Source: Gari tellinella
Lineage: Eukaryota > Mollusca > Bivalvia > Cardiida > Psammobiidae
Assembly (NCBI GenBank): GCA_922989275.2
Contig: OV277871.1
Location: forward strand, 64,749,848-64,813,847
Length of the DNA stretch: 64,000 nt
Reading direction: 5' to 3'
A program made the position numbers and the translations under genes. Below are positions 49,247 to 58,172 of the stretch, one piece after another (position 1 is the stretch's first letter; the number at the start of each line of letters is the position of its first letter). The notes under the pieces were generated by a model that was given only the letters and a program-made list of their open reading frames with translations, made no database searches and was not told where the DNA came from.

Positions 49247-49496
49247 TACAGTGGAGAATCTGTTATTCTTTCCCGTTTAAACGCAAATGTACGCAAACGC
49301 AAAACACTAAAACGTAGAAAAGAACAACTTTTGGACAATTCTGATATTTCATGTTTATCATGGTGGCAAACAGTTTGGAGCCTGATCAGACGCCGGGTTA
49401 CCCGGCGTCTGATCTGGCTCCAAACTGTTTGCACTGGAAATAATAGTTTTAGCGTAAACGCGTTTATTGGGAAAGAATAACACATTCTCCACTGTA
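49247..49496 (-). mobile_element. MITE-1, complete, tip-to-tip with the next copy
   Basis: Canonical at both ends; its right TA is shared with the following element. Confidence 0.85.
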
Positions 49497-49745
49497 CAGT
49501 GAAGAAAACGTTATCATTTTCCAATAAACACGTTTACGCTCAAACTATTATTTATATTGCAAACAATTTGGAGCCAGATCAGACGCCGGGTAACCCGGCG
49601 TCTGATCAGGTTCCAAACTGTTTGCCACTAAAACAAACATGAATGATCAGAATTTTTAAAAAGCTGTCCTTCTCTACGTTGTATTGCAATGCGTTTGCGT
49701 TTCGTTTGCGTTTTAAAGGGAAAGAATACCGTTTCCTCCACTGTA
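49495..49745 (+). mobile_element. MITE-1, complete, opposite orientation
   Basis: Tips CAGTGAAGAAAAC and GTTTCCTCCACTGTA. Sharing a TA with its neighbour suggests insertion into the TA duplication made by the first copy. Confidence 0.85.
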
Positions 49746-50340
49746 CTCATATTCTGTTTCAAATAACCAATCAAGTTCAGCATGACATTCTATAGCGCAG
49801 TCCGATGATCCAAGTAAAGACGCAGTTAATTAGATTTCCACACTTTATGTCTCGCCCAATTTGTCTGTAATCTATAAGACTATCTGTGAACCAGTTGTAG
49901 CTTTTAAAAGTTCGTAAATTGCTTCAGATATCGGCAACAATGTTGGAAAGCATAGTTGGGAAGACTTTTTTCTTGGCCAAAAAAGTGTTCGCTCTCAAAA
50001 AATGATTCCATTGTTAACGGTTTGAAACCAGATCTGACGCCGAGTAAATCTTCGTTCTTATCGATTGCGTTTGCATTTGCGTTCATTTACGTTAAATTTG
50101 GACAAACACGTCTCCAGAACTTTTGTTTCAAATTAAATGTGGCACCAACCGATGTCAGGATTTTGAAACATTATACCAAGTGTTGAACACACATTACGTT
50201 AATCGTGTAAATGTACACAGCAAACAAAACATATAAAGTTAATTATTCACGTAGAAAAGTGATGGATAAGGTACAAAAATGATAAAATGTATAAAGATGT
50301 AATTTTAACCCTTTCACTATCAAATTATTCGGGAGATTAA
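49746..50340. other. No gene; decayed MITE-1 at about 49990-50095
   Basis: GGTTTGAAACCAGATCTGACGCC and a GCGTTTGCATTTGCGTTCATTTACG-like arm (seen in pieces) show an old copy without tips. Confidence 0.45.
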
Positions 50341-50590
50341 TACAGTGGAGAATCTGTTATTCTTTCCCAATAAACGCGTTTACGCTAAAACTATTATTTG
50401 CAGTGCAAACAGTTTGGAGCCAGATCAGACGCCGGGTAACCCGGCGTCTGATCAGGCTCCAAACTGTTTGCCACCAAGATAAACATGAAATATCAGAATT
50501 GTCCAAAAGTTGTTCTTTTCTACGTTTTAGTGTTTTGCGTTTGCGTACGTATGCGTTTAAACGGGAAAGAATAACAGATTCTCCACTGTA
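50341..50590 (+). mobile_element. MITE-1, complete copy
   Basis: Close to the consensus; GCGTACGTATGCG in the right arm is its main change. Confidence 0.85.
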
Positions 50591-51394
50591 CTCCTTCATC
50601 GCTTTATTGTCGTCTGCCTCAGTATTGTTGTCTGCAAGACACGTTCCAAAGTTAGATTTAAGGTCGTATGAAGTCAAAGGGAGGCAGCTTTTGCAAATAA
50701 TTTGCATGAGTTGTCTCCCTATGTCCATTACTCCATGTTAATGTTTATATTCGTTTTGTTATTTTTTCTATCCCAATAAGCTAAATTGTGCGATCATACC
50801 CGCATTTGGCGACCACGATTAGAATAGTGATATATCGTTGACGATTGAACTGTATGACTTTAGATCCATTTAAGCATTTTAAAGTGAGTATCATATAGCA
50901 TTTGTATATAGCCATATGTAATTGGATTTATATGTGTTACTCGATAAAGGTAAAGGTAAATATATGAGTTTATAAAGTCTTCATTTACGTATATCGTATT
51001 CTGCCGACTTTTACATTTACAAAATGTACCTCCCTGATCATCGAGTCACAAGTCGGCCATTTATATACGGCGCAAGTTCTAGCCATGGCACATTGACTTC
51101 CTTCCCTCACAGGTACCCATTTCATTCACGTGGGCAGACCTTTGTACTTTTAAGAAAAACTAAGTCCGGTACTTATATTTTTTATATGTGATTTCAATGA
51201 ATAAATGCTTCAGCAATATTATTGGAAAATAGTATCAAACTCTGAATGTAAGAACAGAACAGTAAAAGAAAACCTTGGAAATAAAACCTATTTAATGTGT
51301 TCCCTTTTTTGGACGGGATGAGTAGTTTTTATGAATTTTGGTGCTACTTGCTCCTATTTTTCCATTTTATGAAAAAATATGTATAATTCAACAA
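50591..51394. other. No gene recognised
   Basis: TTGTCGTCTGCCTCAGTATTG near 50608 is another inverse trace of the 284-bp family. The rest is AT-rich and unexplained. Confidence 0.4.
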
Positions 51395-51640
51395 ATTAGG
51401 TACCGGTAAATTACAAAGCTGAAGTGGGTTATTCTGAGATTTTATTATCAAAAGCACGTGTCTCCGGATAATAAGGGGTTTACCCAAAAAAAAGCTATTA
51501 AGAAAAATTCCAGTTCGGGGACCCCCTATTTTTGTTTCATAATTTTGCATAACAGGGTATATACTACATGTAGCAACATGCAAAATTGAAAAAAAAATCA
51601 GAATGTTACGAAAGTTTGAGGAAATTGGCGTGCTGGTCTT
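51395..51640 (-). repeat. Dispersed repeat E, uninterrupted
   Basis: Inverse match to 8890-9049 joined to 9300-9385, without the MITE-1 that splits the other copy. Confidence 0.7.
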
Positions 51641-51732
51641 TAATCAATATCGATAAGAGTGTCAAACAGTTTGGGTCCTGATCGGAAGCTTTAACGCGTC
51701 ATTGAAAGTGAAAGGGTAACATGTAGTCGACT

Positions 51733-51894
51733 TTGCAAACAGTTTAGATCCTGACCAGGCTCCAAACTGTTTGCCACTCAGATTAACATGAATAGTTAGA
51801 ACTGTCTAAACGTTGTCCTTTTCTACATGTTATTAAAATGCGTTTGCGGTTCGTTTGCGTTTAAACGGGAAAGAATAACGTCTTATCCACTGTA
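51733..51894 (+). mobile_element. MITE-1, right part only
   Basis: One arm of the palindrome is lost (CTGACCAGGCTCCAAACTG); the right end is GTCTTATCCACTGTA. Confidence 0.7.
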
Positions 51895-51901
51895 CAGTTC
51901 A

Positions 51902-52149
51902 CCTGGGGGTCGTTTTATTAAACAACTTACGCAAAAATTTTGCGTAAGTCAAAATCGTTTAACTCTTATTTTTCGATCATAAATGTTTGCAAACAGCAAA
52001 TAACCAGATCAGAGAACGCGCTAAAAGCGCGTCCTCTGATCTGGCTATTTGCTGTTTGTAGCAAGTGATAATAAAAATTATAAATTAAAATTTAAAATTT
52101 TGACTTACGCAAAAATTTTGCGTAAGTAGTTTAGTAAAACGGGCCCCTG
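51902..52149. mobile_element. Foldback MITE with ~52-bp inverted termini
   Basis: The ends CTGGGGGTCGTTTTATTAAA and the inverse of AGTTTAGTAAAACGGGCCCC continue into a smaller palindrome, ACTTACGCAAAAATTTTGCG, present in both termini. The centre is a second palindrome, CAGATCAGAGAACGCGC. The CAGGGGCCC-type tip resembles hAT elements, but I could not fix an 8-bp target duplication. Confidence 0.7.
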
Positions 52150-52471
52150 TTCTTCTAGGCAATCGTTTCAGTCGCTGCAATATTGCCTTCAAGACTTTTC
52201 GAAATAACGTAAAATACCATTTGTACCCGTACGTACTTTTCAATAACGTAATCTTGTTTTCATTAATGAGATTCATTTAGTGTTGCAATACGGTAATAAT
52301 TACAGTTCATTATGGGTTTTCCACGACAATCCAGAAAATAATGTGGAACAGTGAAATAACTTCAACGAATTCTTCGGGAATGACAATAATGTTCAAACAT
52401 TGGAACGTTTCCGGACCAGAGTGGTTTAAAGATAATCCTATTGTGTAATTAACTAATATTACAGTTTAGAG
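52150..52471. other. No gene recognised
   Basis: AT-rich sequence between two mobile elements; I see nothing in it. Confidence 0.4.
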
Positions 52472-52689
52472 TACAGTGCAAAAAACGTCATTCTTTCCAA
52501 ATAAACGCATTTACGCAAAACCTATTATTCCCGTGCAAAAGTTTGGAGCCAGATCAGACGCCGGGTAACCCGGCGTCTGATCATGCTCCAAACTGGTTGC
52601 CACTCAGATTAAAATAGATAGTAAGAGTTTGTAATTTCTTACGTTTAAGTGATTTGTCTTTGCGTTTCGTTTACGTATTCTCCACTCTA
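52472..52689 (+). mobile_element. MITE-1, shortened copy
   Basis: Left tip CAGTGCAAAAAACG; the right inner arm lacks the GGGAAAG block and ends TATTCTCCACTCTA. Confidence 0.75.
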
Positions 52690-52742
52690 GCAGGGGCTGT
52701 CTATATATACATGTATCTGTTATCCTGAATAACCGTTTCACT

Positions 52743-52912
52743 AGCAACTATGCCTTTGCAAACAGTTTCGATCCTGATCAGACGCCGCGTAACACGTCAG
52801 TCATACTGCCTTAAATCGAACTTTGACATGATAGTGCAGACAGCAATATTGAATCAAATGATAATATGGCAGTGAAGGTGTAAACACCTCACGATGAATT
52901 TGGCAATGAATA
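52743..52912. repeat. Fragment of the 284-bp repeat family
   Basis: Half a palindrome (CGATCCTGATCAGACGCCG) is followed by GAATCAAATGATAATATGGC and ACCTCACGATGAATTTGGC, parallel to the array subrepeats but older. Confidence 0.65.
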
Positions 52913-53299
52913 GGTTTAGCTGTAAACCCATTTTAGAACAATCCATATGTCTTCCAATGAATAATTAGATAGAACGTTAAAAACTATTTCGGAAATGTTT
53001 GAAAATATTCAGATGTTTTCAATTATTATGTGTTGTATAATTTTTTATCACATAATTTGCGGTCTGCGAGTGACATAAAGCCATTATGTAAATATCGTAA
53101 TCCACTAGTAGAATATCTTTTTTTGGGCTCCGGCCCAACCTGTCCGTCCACAAGCGCTGCAGGAAGCGGGCCGCCAAATGACGTCATTTTCGACGTCGTT
53201 AACGTAAACAACGTAACGTTTTGGCGGAAAATCTATATAGAGAGGGTCTACAAACTACAGCTTCAATCAATTTAATAGGTGCTTAAACTTGTTATGTGA

Positions 53300-53458
53300 T
53301 AAATAGAATCTCACATTCGTGCTCATTATTTATCATTTTTAATAAACTCGTTGACTAAAATGAATATGACGCTCGCCAAGGCTCGCGTCATATTATTTTA
53401 GTCAGCTCGTTTATTAAAAATGATAAATAACGAGCACTCATACAAGATCCTCTATTTA
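53300..53458. repeat. Foldback element, ~75-bp arms
   Basis: TTATTTATCATTTTTAATAA is found in both arms, and the fold closes around GACGCTCGCCAAGGCTCGCG near 53383. The loop is only a few bases. Confidence 0.8.
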
Positions 53459-53569
53459 AACCATTTGTATGAGTTTTGTAAAAGTTTTGACTGTATTTGG
53501 TCATAAAACGCTTCTCTTCGTACACTTCTACTACACCATACGTTTTCTGTGTGTTTCGTCACATACATG

Positions 53570-53819
53570 TACAGTGGAGAATCTGTTATTCTTTCCCGTT
53601 TAAACGCAAACGTACGCCAACGCAAAGCGCTAAAACGTAGAAAAGAACAACTTTTGGTCAATTCTGATAATTCTTGTTTATCTTGGTGGTAAACAGTTTG
53701 GAGCCTGATCAGACGCCGGGTCACCCGGCGTCTGATCTGGCTCCAAACTGTTTGCACTGCAAATAATAGTTTTAGCGTAAACGCGTTTATTTGGAAAGAA
53801 TAACACATTCTCCACTGTA
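53570..53819 (-). mobile_element. MITE-1, complete copy
   Basis: Canonical tips; the palindrome has GGGTCACCC at its centre. Confidence 0.85.
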
Positions 53820-54035
53820 CCACAGTAGAGGAACCAATAAACGTGTTTGCGTTAAAACTATTATTCCCTTTGCAAACAGCTTTGAGCCAAATCAGACACC
53901 GGGTTGCCCGGCGTCTGATCAGGCTCCAAACTGTTTGCCACTCAGATTAACATATAAAGTTAGGTATTTAAAAAACAAATATCAGGGTTACGCGTTTGCG
54001 TTTCGTTTACATTTAATCGGGAAATAATAAAAGTT
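53820..54035 (+). mobile_element. MITE-1, decayed copy adjoining the last
   Basis: Left tip CACAGTAGAGGAACC has lost GTTATTCTTTCCC. The right end fades at GGGAAATAATAAAAG. Confidence 0.65.
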
Positions 54036-54172
54036 TATCTCATATTAATTCCTACCGGGAAATGATTACAACATTGATATTGACCACAATAGACAAGGCT
54101 AATTGCATTTACTACAATAGACAAGGCTTATTGGTTTACATATTACAGCGTACTTACGTCAGACCCTGTCTG

Positions 54173-54396
54173 TACAGGGACAGAAACGTTATTATTTCCC
54201 AATAAACGCGTTTACGCAAAGCCTATTATTTCCCGTGAAAACAGTTTGGGTAACTCGGCGTCTGATCAGGCTCCAAACTGGTTGCCGCTCAGATTGAAAT
54301 AGATATTTAGAGTTGTCCACAAAATGTCATTTCTTACGTTTAAGTGATTTGCGTTTGCGTTTCGTTTGCGTTAAGAATAACGTATTCTACACTGTA
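54173..54396 (+). mobile_element. MITE-1, shortened copy
   Basis: Left tip CAGGGACAGAAACG; half the palindrome is deleted; right end TATTCTACACTGTA. It shares the TTACGTTTAAGTGATTTGCG arm with 52472-52689, so the two form a subfamily. Confidence 0.7.
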
Positions 54397-54756
54397 ACTG
54401 AAAAGCTGATTTCCCACCTATTGCCACACAACAGTGAATAATACTTTTCTTTCTTTCCTAATAAAAGCGCTTACGTTAAAACTATTATTTACAATGCAAA
54501 CAGTTTTATTATTCAAATTGCATTAATTAGCCAATGGTATAGTTCCTATTATAGATTTGTCATTTTTTTTCAGCAGCAGAATGTTCCAAAGCTCATTACA
54601 CTTTTCTATTTAAATGCAAACGCAATGTACTTCGAAATGGGGGTATAGTTAAAATGACTGAAAAGTGGTATTTAAATAATAAACTTGTTGAAGTTTAACC
54701 TTTTAATAAATAGTTAGGCTGGTTGTTTACATCAAAACTAGTTTAGTTAAAAACCC
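54397..54756. other. No gene; MITE-1 left-half relic at 54424-54512
   Basis: The relic reads CAACAGTGAATAATAC and then AATAAAAGCGCTTACG; the remainder is unexplained. Confidence 0.45.
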
Positions 54757-55090
54757 ACGAAGCCTCGACTCAGCAAAGATTAAAAGCGTCAGCATGCATT
54801 TACAGACTCCAAAGGCAATTTGGGTATATTGATCCTAAAGACATTTTTAAAATATTGGATGTTATGGCAAAACCAATCTTTTTTTATGGGTCAGAAATTT
54901 GGGGATTTTAAAACATCGATAAAATAGAAAATGTGCAAAACATTTAGGCATTGATAAAAACCTACCATTTTGCATATTATGTAACACAGTAAATATACAA
55001 CTAATCGAAGATAGGTTCCATTTCTTCTTTGAGTGTAACATATATGAACACCTAAGAATATCTAAGTATTTACGAAATACCCAAATGTAG
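54757..55090 (+). pseudogene. LINE (non-LTR retrotransposon) 3' coding relic
   Basis: A frame from about 54768 translates to a stretch ending VMAKPIFFYGSEIWGF before a stop at 54908. This matches the thumb-side 'PILTYGSEVWG' segment of CR1/L2/RTE-like reverse transcriptases. After stops and at least one frame change, 54965-55087 gives PFCILCN and EDRFHFFFECNIYEHLR, the C-x2-C and H/C region that follows in the same proteins. The order is right and spacing is compressed. It is dead: several stops, no upstream RT core. Confidence 0.7.
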
Positions 55091-55400
55091 TTATAATTGT
55101 TTATTTTGTAGCATTGGCTTTATTATTGTAGTCACTCATATGTATATACAATGAATATGTATGCTATATTTTGGACCAGATGCCTACATTAACTATGTCT
55201 ATATCTATGTCTTTAGTATTGAAAACAAATGGTTTCTTAAAGCATGTTGCAAGTAAGCAGAATGCATCCTTTCCGAACTGTGCTAAAAATATCCTGTACG
55301 AAAAGGATCGAGTTTGATCAATTTTTATTTGGAGTTCTCAACCTTAACTGATAATTAAAACGAGCTTCATAGTGAGCATTTGTCTTTTGTTCCTCTTAAT
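55091..55400. other. No gene recognised
   Basis: Probably the decayed tail or flank of the LINE; I see no poly-A or repeat to confirm this. Confidence 0.35.
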
Positions 55401-55650
55401 TACAGTGGAGAATACGTTATTCTGTTCCGTTTAAACACAAACTAAATGCAAACGCAAATCACTTAAACGTAAGAAATAACAACTTGTTGACAATTCTTAC
55501 TATCTATTTTAATCAGAGTGGCAAACAGTTTGGAGCCTGATCAGACGCCGGGTTATCCGGCGTCTGATCTGGCTCCAAACTGTTTGCACTGGAGAAAATC
55601 GTTTATGCGTAAACGCGTTTATTGGGAAAGAATAACGTTTTATCCACTGT
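55401..55650 (-). mobile_element. MITE-1, complete copy, diverged
   Basis: Tips CAGTGGAGAATACG and GTTTTATCCACTGT; the right TA has become TT. Confidence 0.8.
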
Positions 55651-55792
55651 TTGTTTCTCTATAATAACTGAAAATTGGGTAAAGGGTAAAATATAGACCT
55701 ATTTAGACGCTGAAGCACTACATGTAGCTGTCTGGCTTGGCAATTTGTTTACAAATAGGATAAATGTAACATAAAACATATATATATATATT

Positions 55793-55812
55793 GTGGGAAT
55801 AACGTCTTCTCC

Positions 55813-55851
<39 letters not shown>
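55793..55851. repeat. MITE-1 tip fragment ending in a (TA)n microsatellite
   Basis: GGGAATAACGTCTTCTCCAT passes straight into about 19 TA units. The TA expansion appears to have grown from the TA next to a MITE end, and the PLE hairpin lies about 45 bases beyond it. Confidence 0.7.
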
Positions 55852-55853
<2 letters not shown>

Positions 55854-55894
55854 AATAATGTCGGCGTGATGCCGGAAACTACCGGGAAAAGCTG

Positions 55895-56267
55895 TATATA
55901 TATGAATTAAAAAAATAAATGATGTATTATAGGCTTTAAAAACACAATTTTATTTCTTCAAACAATGCGCGACGCGTTTCACTATAATTCATCAGGCGCT
56001 ATACAATTGTTTATGACGTCATGACGTTGTTGTCATGATATCGACGTCGTCACTTCCTGTTGACGTACATCTAAGATAAATAACTGTGTTTTATTAAAGG
56101 GAGATAATTATTGAGAATTAAGAATAGGTTTAAATTTAGCTATGAAATATTCTTCTTTTGCTAGCCTAGCTGAAACACTATTTGTCTTTAATTTAAAAAA
56201 GGAAACATTTCATAATTTAAGTTTTTCTTTCCGCATTTTTCTAAATGGGCGCTTAAAGGAATTTGTC
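55895..56267 (-). mobile_element. Inverted 3'-end copy of PLE-1 (left arm)
   Basis: This is the reverse complement of 56928-57301 with only a one-base length difference in an A/T run (near 56200 and 57000) apparent by eye. On the minus strand it carries the last ~50 codons of the endonuclease, TAA, the 3' UTR and the ribozyme-like motif. A head-joined inverted 3' fragment is a known insertion form of PLEs. Confidence 0.9.
55961..56010 (-). ncRNA. Hammerhead-ribozyme-like motif in the inverted arm
   Basis: Mirror copy of the motif at 57186-57235, with CTGATGA at 55995-55989 and GAAACGCGTC downstream on the minus strand. Confidence 0.5.
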
Positions 56268-57088
56268 ATCCGAAACACACAAAAACTAACATACCATATA
56301 ATTTGGCCAGAAGAATTTGCACAATAGTTTCATATGAAACAGTTAAAGATAAAAGATTACAAGAATTACACGACACTTTAAGAACAAGAGGTTATCCCAA
56401 ATCCCTTTTACAAGACAGTATTCACAAAGCAAAACAAATCACAAAGTCAGACCTTCTTAAACCAAAACCAAATAATAACACAACTACTCTTCCATACATC
56501 TCAACATTTAACCCAAACAACCAAGAACTTTTTAACAACATAAAAGCTAATTTACCAATATTACAAGCAGACCCAAACATGTCTCAAATTTTAAATAAAT
56601 GTAAACTTATCAAAAGTAAAAGACAAGCTCCAAACTTAAAAAAACTACTTACCAGAGCTAAATTTACAGAGAAACAACATGTACGTTATAAAGTAACAAA
56701 ATGCAATAAATCTAACTGTTCATTATGTCAACATATTAAAGAAAGCGAATTTTATAATTTTAAAGGAATGAAATTTTATGTAAACCAATCAATGTCATGT
56801 GATGTTCAAAACGTATTATATGTTCTTACATGCACTGGATGCGGAGAATACTATATTGGTCAAACTGGAGACAAACTGAGGTCAAGAAGAACAGTTCACT
56901 CACAACAGATAAGAGATCCTTCAACAAGACAAATTCCTTTAAGCGCCCATTTAGAAATATGCGGAAAGAAAAACTTAAATTATGAAATGTTTCCTTTTTT
57001 TAAATTAAAGACAAATAGTGTTTCAGCTAGGCTAGCAAAAGAAGAATATTTCATAGCTAAATTTAAACCTATTCTTAATTCTCAATAA
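56268..57088 (+). CDS. PLE-1: canonical Penelope-like element, 5'-truncated, C-terminal GIY-YIG endonuclease
   Basis: The frame enters from the hairpin junction with CHPKH-type residues and LARRICTIVS, the conserved linker that follows the RT in canonical PLEs, and ends at TAA (57086-57088). There is no RT core left and no real start codon. Numbering from L1 at 56303: a C134-x4-C139-x2-C142 cluster, then the endonuclease with VLY (171-173), C177-x2-C180, YIG (184-186), R195, H199 and a late E247/E248 as expected for GIY-YIG nucleases. In a full PLE this domain nicks target DNA for reverse transcription. The copy has no stop or frameshift in what remains, so it is young but incapable of autonomous movement. 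The clade (Penelope/Poseidon/Neptune) cannot be set without a tree. Confidence 0.85.
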
Positions 57089-57301
57089 TTATCTCCCTTT
57101 AATAAAACACAGTTATTTATCTTAGATGTACGTCAACAGGAAGTGACGACGTCGATATCATGACAACAACGTCATGACGTCATAAACAATTGTATAGCGC
57201 CTGATGAATTATAGTGAAACGCGTCGCGCATTGTTTGAAGAAATAAAATTGTGTTTTTAAAGCCTATAATACATCATTTATTTTTTTAATTCATATATAT
57301 A
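56928..57301 (+). mobile_element. PLE-1 3' end (right arm of the inverted repeat)
   Basis: Holds the end of the endonuclease frame and the ~210-base 3' UTR, running into a TA microsatellite. With the left arm it could form a hairpin of about 373 bp with a ~660-base loop. Confidence 0.9.
57186..57235 (+). ncRNA. Hammerhead-ribozyme-like motif of PLE-1
   Basis: CTGATGA (57201-57207), a very short stem II (ATT/AGT), then GAAACGCGTC (57216-57225), with GCGC on either side pairing as stem I and a further CAAT/ATTG. The ACGCGT at stem III is palindromic with no room for a loop, as in PLE hammerheads that are thought to act as dimers. The core bases are all present; activity is not shown. Confidence 0.6.
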
Positions 57302-57318
57302 TATATATATATATATAT
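57294..57318. repeat. (TA)n microsatellite between two PLE tails
   Basis: About 12 TA units. PLE-1 ends here on the plus strand and PLE-A ends here on the minus strand. Confidence 0.85.
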
Positions 57319-58172
57319 GGTTGAGATATAAGTTACTCTTACAGTGCTGCAATATTCTAACTATAGATATATTCCCGAGCGCTTTCGACAGTTACGTCTT
57401 CTTCAGGGGATATGCAATGAACTCGTTTTGATATTAAAACAAGTCAGACCTTTTTATAAAATGTCGTTGTACACAATGACTCTCTGTGCTGAACGCTTAA
57501 GAACAAGTTTGCTCTTTTAAAAAAATACTTTCAGGTAGTGAATGATGGATGAATGAGTTTGGTTTTACAGCACTGCGACACAATAGGTAATATAGCGCCG
57601 ATGATAAATGATGGACGATGAGATGAGACGATGACGACTTCAGGTCATCCAATACCTGAAATCATCACCATCCCACCCCATCAACCCTCATTCATGATTT
57701 CATGTCATTTAATAGCCGAAATCATCATCTATGAATCTCTGTGATTGGTGAACGCTTGAAAACAAACAAGTCCTTTAAAAAAAATTACTTTCAGGTATTG
57801 AATGATGGATGGATGAGTTCGGCTATACGGCACTGCAACACAATAGGTCATATAGCGCCGATGATAAATGAGGGATGATGAGATGAGACGACGACGACCC
57901 CAGGTCACCCAATACCCGAAATCATCACCATCCCACCCCAATATCCCTCAACCATGATTACAGGCCATTCGATAGCCGAACTCATCATCATCCCATCTGA
58001 TCAATGACTCTCTGTGATGGCTGAATGCTTTGAAACAAGTTAACTCACAGGTATCGAATGAAGTCATTATTGTTTGATGAAAGTGAATGGAGATATTGAT
58101 CTCCTTTGTGGTATGAATGATGAATGGATTATCCATTCACCTTCATCAACCAATAATAGCCAGTTGAATTAC
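57319..58172 (-). repeat. PLE-A 3' region with ~260-bp degenerate tandem repeats
   Basis: Phrases TCTCTGTG, CTTTCAGGTA, TGAATGATGGATG and ATATAGCGCCGATGATAAAT recur with starts near 57481, 57736 and 58009. Two copies are nearly full and the third is partial. No coding frame is credible. The stretch lies between the PLE-A stop codon and its tail, so it is best read as its 3' UTR. Confidence 0.65.
57372..57412 (-). ncRNA. Hammerhead-like motif of PLE-A
   Basis: On the minus strand CTGAAGA (57406-57400, fits CTGANGA), a GAC/GTC stem II with one extra A, then GAAAGCGCTC (57386-57377) whose AGCGCT is palindromic, and CCC/GGG as stem I. The stem II irregularity makes this less certain than the PLE-1 motif. 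Confidence 0.45.

Noticed and set aside
54757..55090. LINE relic as an active element
   Set aside because: Stops at 54908 and beyond, at least one phase change and no RT core upstream.
56142..56327. Plus-strand 61-codon frame
   Set aside because: It lies antisense to the inverted endonuclease end and crosses the hairpin junction.
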